A program made the position numbers and the translations under genes. From Spizellomyces punctatus DAOM BR117 (lineage: Eukaryota; Chytridiomycota; Chytridiomycetes; Spizellomycetales; Spizellomycetaceae), in contig NW_015971539.1 in the NCBI RefSeq assembly GCF_000182565.1, forward strand, positions 1,816,900-1,880,899: a stretch of DNA of 64,000 nt, given 5' to 3'. Positions 45,705 to 56,916 of the stretch are shown here, piece after piece. How positions within the stretch are numbered: the first letter of the stretch is position 1; each line of letters opens with the position of its first letter. The notes beneath the pieces were generated by a model. It saw only the letters and a program-made list of their open reading frames with translations, made no database searches and had not been told where the DNA came from.

Positions 45705-48118
45705 AGGGGCCGTGCGGCGACGGGGGTTGAGGGCGTTGGCGGTTGGGGGCGACTTGCGGTGGAGGGTCCTTGAGCGGTGTGGATTAGACGGCGACGGGGG
45801 AGACCGAGCAGCGAACGGAATGAAAGAACGAAAAGAAAAAAAGAAAAGCGTGTAATAAAGACGGGGCAAGAACTGTTCATTTTTTTCTTTTTGGGAAAGC
45901 CTTACTCGACAACGGGGGTTGAGTTGAGGTTCCTCAAAAAAGAGAAAACCTTGTAATATTCCGCACCGACGGAAAAAGTCAAACTTGGGGGGGCGACTTG
46001 AGAAAAAAGGAATTAGTAGGGAAAGTTAATGGTGTTCCCTGAATATATCAATTATTATTTTTTTTTTCCTTTCTTAATGATATGGACCTCGTTTTCTCTT
46101 GTTTCTGTCCTTGTTATCAATTGTTGTGTGTTTTTTTTGTCTTGACGTATAAGACTTTGTGTGCAATGCGTGTTTTTGTGGTGTAGACATGCCACTCTCC
46201 TTGGGTGCCATCAAAGGAATGGACAACGCCGATCCTTTGTTAAGATGCTATTCATCACATGGTTAAGCTGCTCATAAAACCTCTTGCTTTTGTCGGTTTG
46301 TATTCGTTCCTGGATGTTGTAATCGTCCGCCTTTTTCTGCATGTGGTAGTTGCTGATGATGGATTGGGGACTTAATTGTGTTTGTGTGTGTGGATTTGAT
46401 GTGAATGGTGGTGTTCAAGGTGGGTCATTACTCGATAGGATGGACATTGTTGTAAATGGTAGGTGATATGGAGTAAAGGTTGGCGCTGCTATGTACTTTT
46501 TTTTAAAAAAAAAAACAAAACCATATTGATAATGTATCGTTTGGTAGAAGCTGTACATTGAGAACCCTTTCATGTATTTACCTTGATTTCAGATACATCC
46601 GCGCCTGTACTTCAACGTTACAGATATAATGAAAGTACTTTTTTTTTACTGCGCGGCTTTGTCACTTTGCTTCATTACCCACTTTTTTTGTGTAGTATAG
46701 AGTGATTTGTGCGGTGTTTGTAACGGGTTTTCACCCCTCAAGGTGGTTCCATGGGAGGTCAATAGTAGCTTTTAATAAATCACATCCATTCTGCGTTTTA
46801 GTGGGCTTCAACAGATCATGTAGAAACACTACATGTAGCAACTGTTGGGGCATTATAACTATCGTAGATGCAAATGGGTTTTACCAATGATCGATAGATG
46901 AGCTTGAGCGGTTTAAATGATTTGGCGACAAAACGGTCCAGTTCTAAATCCATATAGATAAAAGGCAAGCAGAAGCAACACGGGTGCCATCATTATCACC
47001 AAAAGTACCGAATTTCTATGGTTTGGTGCAATGTGGATGCGGTCATTGTTTGGTTTTGTTTATATTGAGTGGGGTTGCGTTCAACGTGATCATCCATTAC
47101 ACGACGTATATCCTGGGTAATACCTAGGGATATTAAATATTTTTGAATACGTACAGACTTCGTGAGTGAGTGCGGTTGGTGGATGATGCAGCAAAGATGG
47201 GCAGTGGAAACATTTAGTGGAATTGCGGCTATATGGGGAATAAACGGAATTAAACGCTTGTAGATGAGGTCGTTTTGCAGCTCCCAGTTGAATGCACTAG
47301 CCTAACTGAGGGACCTGGAGACGAGCCGGCAGCTCCTACGAGTTGGATGCGCTTCCTGTTCAGGGACTATAGGTCTTTAAACAGGTTTGAAATTTGCTCT
47401 TGCAGAGAGCCGTTGGTCGATTTGTTTATACTCGATGGTTTGGCGCCCCGTTCATGGGGCTAGATGTGTCTGTAGTGTAATATCCCAGTTAATTCATGCG
47501 GAGACAATCCAGCGAGGTTGGATTAATTTACCAGGATCTGAGTATATGATTAGATTCCTGGATTTTTGAAGATTTTGGAAAGTAAAGCGTATATTTAAGA
47601 CTGATGTCGCAGTGACGAATAACATCATGCCAATCCCAAGAACAAAACTAAACAAATACTGGGTGGTGTTGCGTGTTGCTTCAACGTGAGCATCCATTAC
47701 ACGACGTATATACTGGGTAATACCTAGCGATTGTATATATTGATTGAATCACTGTAGTGGATGGATTAAGATGAGAAGATGGGTGCGGGTCTTGTCGCAA
47801 AATTGGAAATATTTATTGTAGTTCCAGCTATGTGGGGAAATAGAATGGTTTGGTTTGTTTATAATCACTGGTTTGGGTGCCCGTTCGTAAGGAAGGGGGA
47901 TCTTAAAGACGGATGTCGCAGTTACGAATACCATCATGCCGATCCCAAGAACAAACAAAACAAATATATTTATTAAACTTCTGTTTTCTTGTGGTGGGGG
48001 GTCAGAATGGCTTGACGGAGCTTGCGGGCTTATTGCAGAATCACGATCGACATGATATCATCACTTGCAAACACGTCAGGCAAGCTTTTGAACATGGTTT
48101 TTCTTGAAGCTTTTGACG
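45705..48118. other. gene-poor interval with degenerate gene remnants
   Basis: 2.4 kb. The first 1.3 kb (45.7-47.0) has poly-A/T tracts and no supportable gene. From 47.0 kb the minus strand carries decayed, partly duplicated coding segments, listed separately. Confidence 0.5.
47000..47990 (-). pseudogene. degenerate tandem copies of an unknown membrane-protein gene
   Basis: Minus-strand readings near 47130-47060 and 47728-47660 both encode SLGITQ(D/Y)IRRVMD(D/A)HVE. The DNA of this block (47081-47128 and 47681-47728) is repeated exactly 600 bp apart with few changes. Two readings, near 47690-47590 and 47958-47870, both encode FVLGIGMM(L/V)FVTATSV, a probable membrane helix. Upstream of the first block, LIPFIPHIAAIPLNVSTAHL has a homologous but stop-containing counterpart near 47800. 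Substitutions preserve the peptide in the best-matched blocks, yet no copy is intact. I do not recognise the family. Confidence 0.5.
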
Positions 48119-49016
48119 ATGGCTTGCCATGGGAATACCAAGAAAGGATATCCGTGCAGCTTTAAGGATACTACTGGTTACGGTTACTGCGGAAAACATG
48201 TTGGGTGTGCTCTGAAGTTGGAGGGGATACCGCCGCTTCATGTGAAAAAGCCATCCAAGAAGACCCATTCACATGGTACAGAGGGGAGCTGTGAGCCCCA
48301 ATATGACTACTACCGGATCAGCTATGGGCCATCCTACCTACCCGAGTATCCAGTCGAGCCCCAATATGACGACTACGAATATAACTCTGATGAGACACTC
48401 TACCTAACCCAGCATCCCGTCACACGCTGGTTTGGGCCCAAGCTCGACAAAGAGCGTGAGGCTCGCGAACTTGCTTTTTGTGACGAGGTCGAAAATACCA
48501 AGCCGTCAGACGAATGGGTCAAGAGGCAGCACGAATACTTGAACGCCAATCCATCTTTACGACAGTTGCTTGATATGGTGATGAGTAGTACCAGTGAATT
48601 TAGACCAAAGGGAAAACAATTGCCATCGAATCTTCGTCTTTTGATCAAGGTACTACCTTTGCACGATTCCACCAATTCACTGAACTGACGTTTGCTAATA
48701 GGGAATTTGGGAAGCACCACGGACAGACCGCGATATTATTGTGTTTCATGGCAGACCCCAGCCAACCCTCGAACTAGACGGCTTACGGACGCTCTGCACT
48801 TCATATGATTATGATTGCGCCAAAAGATTTGGTGGATGGGTCCTTCGGCTCAGAATCCCACAGGGAACGCCGGCGATCTTTATCGGTGGAGACGAGGACG
48901 AGATTCTCTTGCCTCCAGGATTCCTGACGAAAGGAGGGTATCATAGTCCCGTGGATTCTATTAAGATGCCATCAGCGACATTCATATGGCGCGAGGATCT
49001 CAACCTCGACGGGTGA
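48119..49016 (+). CDS. zinc-finger-like N-terminus plus ADP-ribosyltransferase-like C-terminal domain
   Basis: Two exons (48119-48649, 48702-49016) give 281 aa. The N-terminus CHGNTKKGYPCSF...GYCGKH has the C-x-G-x-T-K-x-G-x-x-C ... C-x-x-H spacing of a small zinc-binding module. A Tyr/Asp-rich linker follows. The C-terminal ~100 residues look like an R-S-E-class ADP-ribosyltransferase. DIIVFHGR supplies the first-strand Arg, LCTSYDYDCAKRFGG the Ser-Thr-Ser-like strand, and GGDEDEILLPPGF an E-x-E loop followed by the typical hydrophobic-Leu-Pro-Pro-Gly. Such enzymes move ADP-ribose from NAD+ to protein Arg; they occur as secreted effectors and as intracellular modifiers. No signal peptide is visible. 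The call rests on motif order only, and the substrate is unknown. It follows the remnant block at 47-48 kb. Confidence 0.6.
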
Positions 49017-49602
49017 AAACACTGGATGAATTTGATCGCCGCCTTTTCTCGCACACTAGAAGCCATGAGACGATATTGACCATAGGATCAAGTGATGAAC
49101 ACAGAGGATAGCCTTTTTAAATCCATTCGCATCCAATTAGCAGACATGTCGAAAAACAAGCACAAGAAGGAGCACAACTCGGCAAAGTGATTTCTTATCC
49201 TTAAAGCATTTCTTGCGTGATTCAAAAGGGGCGATTTATGTCCAACCGGAGACTGCGGCAACATTGTTCATACTCGAAAAACACCATAATGAATGCAATT
49301 TGGAGAGTGTTTTTGTTATCTGCTGGTCTTTCCGTGCCGACGAAATGCCCCCAAACTAGCATGCAACTAGTAGCAGTATGGAGATTTCAGTCTTTTTGTG
49401 CGATGCATGTATTTTTAAATATCATCTTGATGTCATTTGTGTGTTGTCGTGGTCCTGTGATTTTGGAGTCGTATTTTTTGATATACCTTTGAAAGCCATG
49501 TAAATCTCTAATTCATCAGATTCACAGTTGCAATTTCACAATGGAAGCTGCAAGTAATGGGAAATCATCATTACATGGAGGACCCCATTGCAATTTATAC
49601 AA
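49017..49602. other. spacer between the ADP-ribosyltransferase-like gene and tRNA-Val
   Basis: 586 bp. Short ORFs without motifs; no repeat was seen. Confidence 0.5.
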
Positions 49603-49674
49603 GCTCGTATGGTTTAGTGGCATAACGTCGCCTTCACACGGCGAAGGTCCTCAGTTCGATCCTGAGTACGAGTA
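49603..49674 (+). tRNA. tRNA-Val (anticodon CAC), copy 3
   Basis: Identical over all 72 nt to copy 1 at 26207-26278, with anticodon loop TTCACAC. A T-run follows at about 49695. Confidence 0.93.
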
Positions 49675-50220
49675 TCCCTCAAGCGGTGAAAAACATTTTT
49701 TTATATGCGTTCGGCGTTCCATACTCAAGATCCTTCTTTAGTGTCAGACGGATATCCTGCAAATGCTGCTCATGATACGCAGTCCATATTTAACATTCTT
49801 CTGCTCTATTTCCATTTGATGATCTCATCATCATGATATAAGTCATTGCAGTTTACTTTTGCCGAATCAATCATCATCTCTCTCCTCCCGGATTCTGCCG
49901 AAAGAAAAAGGTCTCCAGACCTTTTATCAAAAATTGTTTTTGTTTTTCTTGTTGCTTCCTTGGAGACCAAACGGGCAACGAGATGCAGTGGCGTAGTCAT
50001 GTTAAAAGATTTCATATTCATGCCACTTTCCCACGCGCCCCCCGTTTCCCCCCGGTTGGAATTCGAGTTTTTCTTGTGTGAGTTTTGAACTGACCTTTTT
50101 GTTCATCTTGCATTTCATCCCTCATCCCGCTCCTCAAGTGTGTGGAGAAGGAGAAAAGTAACTTTGACTCCTACATAATACCCCATACGAAACTAGTCAC
50201 ACTTGCATAGCACTGCAGCA
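49675..50220. other. upstream region of the aconitase gene
   Basis: 546 bp with pyrimidine-rich tracts just before the aconitase ATG. No gene was seen. Confidence 0.5.
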
Positions 50221-53098
50221 ATGCTCGTGCCCAAAACCATCACAAAGGTATGTATATCTTACTGGCAAGATGGAGGCAAGATGGGCGGAGCGACGAGAAA
50301 ACTGTCTGGTGTTTTGGGTGGGATGAGTATAGGCTTGATGGAACAATCTATGGTGCCATTATAGCTGTTGCAATGATCAGATAGCATGTATTTTTGTCGG
50401 ATTTGAGAAAGATTCGATATTGATAAAAAGTTTCCGATGGTTTATGCAGGCTGCCCGCAGCAGCGGTGTTATCCGCACCATATCGGCACGCGGATATGCC
50501 AGAATTGCCGACACAAAGGTCGCAATGTCTCAGTTTGAGCAGGAAAAGTTCATCAACTACCAGCGTATCGAAGACAACTTGAAGATTGTTCGCGACAGGT
50601 GAGTTACTCAGTGTGTGATTACTACTTGTGCTTATGATGTGTGTTGACTTTGAACGCTGCGATACAGACTTCAGCACCCTCTTACGTTGGCTGAGAAGAT
50701 CGTCTATGGTCACTTGGACGACGCCAAGAACCAGGACATCAAGCGGGGATCCTCCTACTTGAAGCTCCGTCCTGACCGTGTTGCGTGTCAGGATGCCACC
50801 GCCCAAATGGCTCTTCTGCAATTCATGTCCGCCGGTCTTCCCACTGTCGCTGTCCCTACCACCGTCCACTGTGATCACTTGATTGAGGCCCAGAAGGGCG
50901 GAGACAAGGATCTTCCCCGCGCTGAGGAAATCAACCGTGAAGTCTACGACTTTTTGGCCACATGCACAGCCAAGTACGGCATCGGTTTCTGGAAGCCAGG
51001 ATCTGGTATCATTCACCAAATCATCCTCGAGAACTACGCTTTCCCTGGTGGTATGATGATCGGTACCGACTCTCACACACCTAACGCTGGTGGTTTGGGT
51101 ATGGTCGCCGTCGGTGTGGGTGGTGCCGATGCTGTTGATGTCATGGCCAACATTCCCTGGGAATTGAAGTGCCCCAAGGTTATTGGTGTCAAGCTTACCG
51201 GCAAGATGAACGGATGGACCTCTCCCAAGGGTGAGTCTTTGGTTACAACGTACGTGTGAAGCGTATCGCTTTTGACCATTATTCTTCTTGCAGACGTCAT
51301 CTTGAAGGTTGCTGGTATCCTCACTGTCAAAGGTGGTACAGGTGCCATTGTTGAATACTTTGGCTCTGGTGTCGACTCCATCTCTTGCACTGGTATGGCT
51401 ACCATCTGTAACATGGGTGCTGAAATTGGTGCCACCACCAGTTTGTTCCCTTACAACCACCGTATGGCCGACTACCTTTCGGCTACCAACCGTTCTGACA
51501 TTGCTCAGTACGCCAACACCTTCCGCCACAACCTCACTGCCGACGAGGGTGCCAAGTGAGTGCGAAAATAGAAAGCGTGTTGTATGTATGCCGTCGCTCA
51601 TCTATTTGCTATTATCTAGGTACGACCAGGTCATTGAAATTGACTTGAACACCTTGGAGCCCCACATCAACGGTCCTTTCACCCCCGATCTTGCCACCCC
51701 CATCAGCAAGTTCGCTGCCGCTGTTGAGAAAAACAACTGGCCCGCAGAAATGAAGGTGGGAATGACTTGAACAGAGTTTGTAGTCGGGAAATCTGTACTA
51801 ATCGTATGTTCAACAGGTTGGTTTGATTGGATCTTGCACCAACTCCTCCTACGAGGACATGGACCGCGCTGCCAGCTTGGCCAAGCAAGCCCTTGATGCT
51901 GGTGTGAAGGCCAAGTCCCAGTTCGTCGTGACCCCTGGTTCCGAGCAAATTCGTGCTACCATTGCTCGCGACGGTCAAATGGAGATCTTTGAGAAGATTA
52001 ACGGAACTGTTTTGGGTACGTTTGTGATAGAGTGATGCCATGATATAGACATTCGCCCTAACCTCGCATGTTTGGCTAGCCAATGCCTGTGGTCCTTGTA
52101 TCGGTCAATGGGATCGTCAGGACGTGAAGAAGGGCGAGGCCAACTCCATTGTGACTTCATACAACCGTAACTTTACTGGTCGTAACGATGCCAACCCTGC
52201 CACCCACGCTTTCGTCACCAGCCCTGAGCTTGTCACCGCCATGGTTTTCGCTGGCGACCTTCGTTTCAACCCCTTGACGGACAGTCTCAAGACCGCCGAC
52301 GGCAAAGAGTTCAAGTTCAAGGCTCCCTACGGCGAGGAGCTTCCCCCCAAGGGTTACGACCCTGGCATGAACACCTACCAGGCTCCCCCCGCTGATCGCT
52401 CGAACGTCAGCGTCAAGGTGTCTCCTACTTCGAACCGTCTTCAGCTCCTTACCCCCTTCAGCAAGTGGAACGGAAAGGACTACGAAGAGATCCCAATTCT
52501 GATCAAGGTCAAGGGCAAGTGTACCACTGACCATATCTCCATGGCTGGTCCCTGGCTCAAGTACCGTGGTCACCTGGACAACATCTCCAACAACATGTTG
52601 ATCGGTGCCATCAACTCTGAGAACGGCAAGGCCAACTCTGTCAAGAACCTCCTCAACGGACAATTTGAGCCCGTTCCCCAGACTGCTCGTGCCTACAAGG
52701 CTGCCAACATCCCCTGGGTGGTGATTGGTGACGAGAACTATGGTGAAGGTTCTTCCCGTGAGCACGCTGCTCTCGAGGTTCGTCACCTTGGTGGTGTTGC
52801 CGTCATTGTCAAGTCATTCGCTCGTATCCACGAGACTAACTTGAAGAAGCAAGGTGTCCTCCCCTTGACTTTTGCCGACCCCAAGGACTATGACAAGATT
52901 GAACCCTCGGACAAGGTGTCCATCATTGGTCTTACAAGCTTTGGTCCTGGAAAGCCCGTGACTCTGCGACTCACCAAGAAGGATGGAAAGAAGGTTGACA
53001 TCAAGCTCAACCACACCTTCAACGAAGGCCAGATCGAATGGTTCAAGGCTGGTAGTGCATTGAATTTGATGGCTGCCGCTGCCAATGCGCGTGCATAA
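50221..53098 (+). CDS. ACO1: mitochondrial aconitate hydratase
   Basis: Seven exons (50221-50247, 50450-50598, 50668-51230, 51294-51555, 51620-51755, 51817-52015, 52080-53098) give 784 aa, the usual length for mitochondrial aconitase. The N-terminus [20 protein letters not shown] is basic and amphipathic, a mitochondrial presequence. 4Fe-4S ligands are in [11 protein letters not shown] and [10 protein letters not shown]. Substrate residues are in [20 protein letters not shown] and [12 protein letters not shown]. The swivel domain has [18 protein letters not shown]. It interconverts citrate and isocitrate in the TCA cycle. Codon use is strongly biased to C/G-ending codons compared with its neighbours, as expected for a highly expressed gene. 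The start is on a separate nine-codon exon followed by a long (202-nt) first intron. Confidence 0.97.
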
Positions 53099-53460
53099 GC
53101 GCATTACAGTATCGAGAGGGAGTTCTTGGCATCTGCAGTTCACGCACAGAGTGATCATATCTCCGTATGCAATTGCTCTGATATTCTAATCACTGAGGTT
53201 ATGATACCCTATCCATAGGGGATGGAGAGGTGGATGGTTGGCGGAGACATGGTCATAATTGTACAGTAGTTCATCTTTTTGTTTTTCCATGCGTGCGTCA
53301 CAGGATTTAATTGAGGCTTCATTTGGCTGAAAAGAAATATTATCAATGGCTGCCATTTGTTCACTGTTGCTTTTTTTGTGTAATTGCGATTGTCTGGTTT
53401 TGGCAAAGCCCCAGGAATAGAGATTTCACAATGCTTGTCAAGTCAAAGTATACAAGTCGA

Positions 53461-53540
53461 CTGTTTGAGTTTTCCACATTTGCGCCAAATATTGGAAGGT
53501 ACAGATCTTGAATTGCTAATTAATTTTCATATTTTGGCAG
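53461..53540 (+). repeat. about 75-bp direct repeat, copy A
   Basis: Reads CTGTTTGAGTTTTCCACAT...GCGCCAAAT...TTGGAAGGTACAGATCTT and on to AATTGCTAATT. Copy B is at 56406-56478. The pair brackets about 2.9 kb. Confidence 0.7.
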
Positions 53541-53942
53541 TATGGCAGTATGGCAGAGGACGCACGTTGTCCTGTGCCGGAATTCAGGTAGCGCGCTTCA
53601 TCATCGAAAGGCTCGGCGAGGTCGTCAAGGCAAAGCGCGGCGCGCGCTGCGGCGAACTCGACATCCTGTGGGACATGGTGGCGCCGAACGGGCGAGATAT
53701 CTTCGAAACTGAAAGTTCTCTGCGCCATGCCCGCATCGATGGAGGAAGCGGAGCTATACCACAGCAAGCTCACCGCGCTCGTCGGCACGTGGCAGCTAGA
53801 CGGGGACTCGGATTCCGAGAATCGGAAGATGGGCAACAAGACACTGATTCTGTATCGTAGCAATGACACGTACATACGATCCCAGAACAACACGTAACAA
53901 ATGATTTCAAAATACAACAAGAATAACAAATACAACAAGAAT

Positions 53943-53958
53943 CCCTAACCCTAACCCC
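53943..53958 (+). repeat. short telomere-like motif (CCCTAA)2
   Basis: CCCTAACCCTAACCCC. Similar double units occur at 55528-55541 (same orientation) and 56744-56756 (TTAGGG orientation). Too short for a telomere remnant on its own; it could be a telobox-type promoter motif. Confidence 0.6.
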
Positions 53959-54008
53959 ATCCTCTGGGTACGACTGTTACGGCTACTCTCCCGCGTTGTG
54001 TTCACCAG

Positions 54009-55427
54009 TCAGGGTTGAACCGCTTCCTTACTTCCGCCGTCCCTCACATCTCGGCTCCTTTGTTCTTTCCCCTCTCTTCCTCTCTTCGCCTCTCTTCGCC
54101 TGTACTTCTCAAACGCCTCCCTCCTTTTCAACCCTCGTCCATCCCCTTCATACCGCCAAAATGCTTCATGACTCGCTAGAAAGTTCTCTCCGCTCGTCAA
54201 CTTTCCTCTCAACTCCCTATTCTTTAGCTGCTGGTACTCGGATTGAACATTATCAAACGGGTCACACCAAGAGCAACAAGGAGACTCGCGAGGTTCCTTG
54301 CCGTGGTGCCATTTCGACCTGTCGTACGAGCCGTCGTGCCGCTGTAAACATATACAGTGTCTTTTCGAAGGAGAATCAACGCGATACCATGGTGGAGAGC
54401 CGGGATCGTCTGATAAACCTTTGGTAAGTTGTTTTAGGGTTTGCTGTATGGACGGAATGTTGGGGAAGGAATCGGGAATGAGTTGTGGATGACGATAGAG
54501 AAAGCTCGCTATTTGTCGATAGGCGATGGCGTAGATTTCGTACACGGGCGTGTTCGTGGGAAGCCATTTTCGTCCTGTCCAGGTAGGAATCGATTTTGGA
54601 GATTTCGAGGTTAAATCCCTGAGAAGTGCTTTGCGTTGCTGTCTGTGAACCGCGATTGCACCGGAAATGTACACCTTCCAATTGGTTGTCTGCTCTTTCG
54701 TTGGAATGACTTGTTCCATTCCTTGCAATTGGACAACCACATCCAGCTCCTGCACTGCGTTCGGAGTGAATATATTCTCTCCCATAAGCATTGCCTGAAC
54801 CAATGTCTGCATCGTCATTCTCTTGATGATTTGCGCCCGACACTCCGACTGATCAACGATTACAACATCTTCAGCTGAGAGATCCAGCCAAGCGCTGATC
54901 TGCACCCTATCCCTTGTCCTCCCAAAGGATGACAATTCACCGAGTTCCCACCACATCCACTCCTTCCTATCATCTTTAGCAAACAAGCAACCCATCAAAA
55001 CCCAAGATCCGCACAAGAAAGAGCGCAGGTGAATTGGAGCAGCCAATACCAAATCAATGAATTTATCAAAATCATAGCTATATCCAGCCTTCAGTAATTT
55101 CTTTGTCCTCTTCGCAAGCTTAGATGATGATTTCTCTACCCAGTCGTATGCAAAAGAGCGCTCAAGTCCCAATTCTTTTGCGTATTCGGCGACGGCGAGG
55201 GTCTCTTTGTCGATGGCGTTGAAATGAGGGTTAAGGTGCGGTTGCAGGTAATTTTTCCATATGGAGGCGATGGCGTGTGTGGTGAGACTGTGTGGTTTTG
55301 GGATATCCGTAGGTGGAGTAATTAAAGATAGAACACCGTGTGACCGGATATGCGGCTGCCCAAGAAACGTTGTGGTGAACTCGCACCAGTATTTCTCCCA
55401 TGATAGTTGCTTTTGGGATTTTCGCAT
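54009..55427 (-). CDS. single-exon 472-aa orphan protein
   Basis: Uninterrupted frame starting with ATG (MRKSQKQLSWEKYWCEF). Composition and length are those of a real protein. It contains AEYAKELGLERSFAYDWVEK, a Trp-rich MWWELGELSSFG, a Cys-rich CICLQRHDGSYDRSKWHHG and a CCSWCDPFDN patch that could bind zinc. It ends in a basic Glu/Arg tail (REAFEKYRRREAKRGREGK). I do not recognise the family. It is intronless in an intron-rich genome and flanked on both sides by (CCCTAA)2 motifs within a block bounded by direct repeats, which suggests a mobile or subtelomere-derived origin; that is inference. Confidence 0.65.
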   Translation of the reverse strand: MRKSQKQLSWEKYWCEFTTTFLGQPHIRSHGVLSLITPPTDIPKPHSLTTHAIASIWKNYLQPHLNPHFNAIDKETLAVAEYAKELGLERSFAYDWVEKSSSKLAKRTKKLLKAGYSYDFDKFIDLVLAAPIHLRSFLCGSWVLMGCLFAKDDRKEWMWWELGELSSFGRTRDRVQISAWLDLSAEDVVIVDQSECRAQIIKRMTMQTLVQAMLMGENIFTPNAVQELDVVVQLQGMEQVIPTKEQTTNWKVYISGAIAVHRQQRKALLRDLTSKSPKSIPTWTGRKWLPTNTPVYEIYAIAYRQIASFLYRHPQLIPDSFPNIPSIQQTLKQLTKGLSDDPGSPPWYRVDSPSKRHCICLQRHDGSYDRSKWHHGKEPRESPCCSWCDPFDNVQSEYQQLKNRELRGKLTSGENFLASHEAFWRYEGDGRGLKRREAFEKYRRREAKRGREGKEQRSRDVRDGGSKEAVQP

Positions 55428-56400
55428 TATGGGATGTTTACTGTTTATCTTTGAGCAGAAATGAGGAGAAGAGTTGCTTTGCGAAAGGACTGAGAGGAAC
55501 AGTCACGCAGGAAAAGGCATTTCGGAACCCTAACCCTAACCAGCCTCAACGACTAAGCCTCCTAAACAATTAGACATTGACAACCAAACGACACAATGTG
55601 GCCTCAACTCTCCGCCGTCCTCCGGGTGAGCGAACCAACGCAGGAGGTATTTCAGATAGAGGTACAGGAGGCACACCGCCCTGTCTGACTTTCGCACCCA
55701 GTAGGTGAGCACCATCTGACAGCCGCGGCGCGTCCCGCAGGAGGGCCTTGATCACTTGAGGATCCATCGCGGCTTCCCATGGAAACAGACCTGACAACAG
55801 CCATATGACCAGGTTAGCGACACTCTCTCACTGCGTGCGGGTGCTCCGGGGCGGTATCATGTGGGAGACCCACGATAGGACGTCCGCCAACGAGACCAAT
55901 TGTCGAGCGAAGCGGGGACCCGACTCTTCGCCGTTACCGGAAGACTCGCAAAGGCCGTGAATTCGGTAAGAGTGTCTGCCAATTCAATGATCGGTCTTGG
56001 AGCACACGCCGACATGTCATTGCTGCGGAGTGCGAGATGGTACTGTAATGATGAGGACGTCTTTGAGAAATCGCGGGCATGCCAAATGAGGATGCGAGTG
56101 AATTGTGCAACCAACTCCTCAAACCGGGATACCGCGACCGAAAAATCCGGTTCGGTAAATTGCAACCAATCGCATTAGATTCCGGCATGCCTCGTGAGAC
56201 CCCGTGAATGCCCAGAAAAGACAGTACCGCGTAATCAGTTGAAGTGCACTAGTTTGGTTTATCTGGAGAATCTTGTATAAAAAGAATGTATTCAATAGAG
56301 CAACGTCGTGAGGCAGAAGCCATAGCGACACCAAAATCCCCATAGCTAGCTTCTCAACTCTAACTTTAAGTCCCCAGGAACCAGGATTCATTGTTTTCTG
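55428..56400. other. interval with a possible decayed or unassembled minus-strand gene
   Basis: Minus-strand readings at 55570-55797 (a GLFPWEAAMDPQVIKALLRD-type exon after a TTGTCAG acceptor), 55857-56165 (LQFTEPDFSVAVSRFEELVA) and 56119-56391 (MNPGSWGLKVRVEKLAMGI) have protein-like composition. They change frame between blocks, and I could not join them with confident splices. It may be a real multi-exon gene or a pseudogene; the family is not recognised. Confidence 0.35.
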
Positions 56401-56405
56401 TCCGT

Positions 56406-56478
56406 TGTTTGAGTTTTTCTACATGCGCCAAATCGGTTGGAAAGTACAGATCTTAAATTGCTAATTCATTTTTAGATT
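56406..56478 (+). repeat. about 75-bp direct repeat, copy B
   Basis: Reads TGTTTGAGTTTTTCTACAT...GCGCCAAAT...TTGGAAAGTACAGATCTT and on to AATTGCTAATT, matching copy A at 53461-53540 with about ten differences. Confidence 0.7.
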
Positions 56479-56916
56479 CAAGCCAATTTTTTCAGGCTCA
56501 ATGTCTTGCATACGATGAAAGGCGACAGCCTTCTGATGCGTTCCATTCAGCTTGTCAGAAGGCTGACGCTGCACGCCACGTCTTTGCATGCCCGATCATC
56601 CCTAAACTCCCGGAGATTGCTACTAAACACGATATCCACGTCGATCTTCTCAAACTTACCCTTTCCCTCATCGTTTCGTCGCGCTCTGGAAGAACGCCGC
56701 ACAAAGATCAACCCTTGACAAAAGCCAAAGCACTCGTATACTATAGGGTTAGGGTTACTACTTGGAGGGCCCAACTGTGAAGATTCTGTAACGTCGCTGT
56801 ACCCCACTCCGGTTGTAGTTGTTGGCAGGCTTGCTGTCTATCAAAAGCGTATCTACTTTTCCCGGAAACCCCACTTTCAGCAAGGTCAATTATCTTGTTC
56901 TTTAGTCATCTTGCAT

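Larger units (their letters stand above)
53099..54008. other. interval containing direct-repeat copy A and GC-rich fragments
   Basis: Direct-repeat copy A lies at 53461-53540. From 53550 to 53850 GC content rises and there are protein-like readings on the plus strand (for example IIERLGEVVKAKRGARCGE, and a frame from 53727 to 53897 encoding EAELYHSKLTALVGTWQLD). They do not join into a clear gene and I do not recognise them. CCCTAACCCTAACCCC follows at 53943-53958. Confidence 0.4.

Noticed and set aside
50348-51601. 417-codon minus-strand ORF opposite aconitase
   Set aside because: Antisense shadow caused by the strong codon bias of aconitase; no family motif.
53943-53958. True internal telomere
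   Set aside because: Only two and a half TTAGGG-type units; unique genes continue on both sides, so a telobox motif or ancient scar is all that can be claimed.
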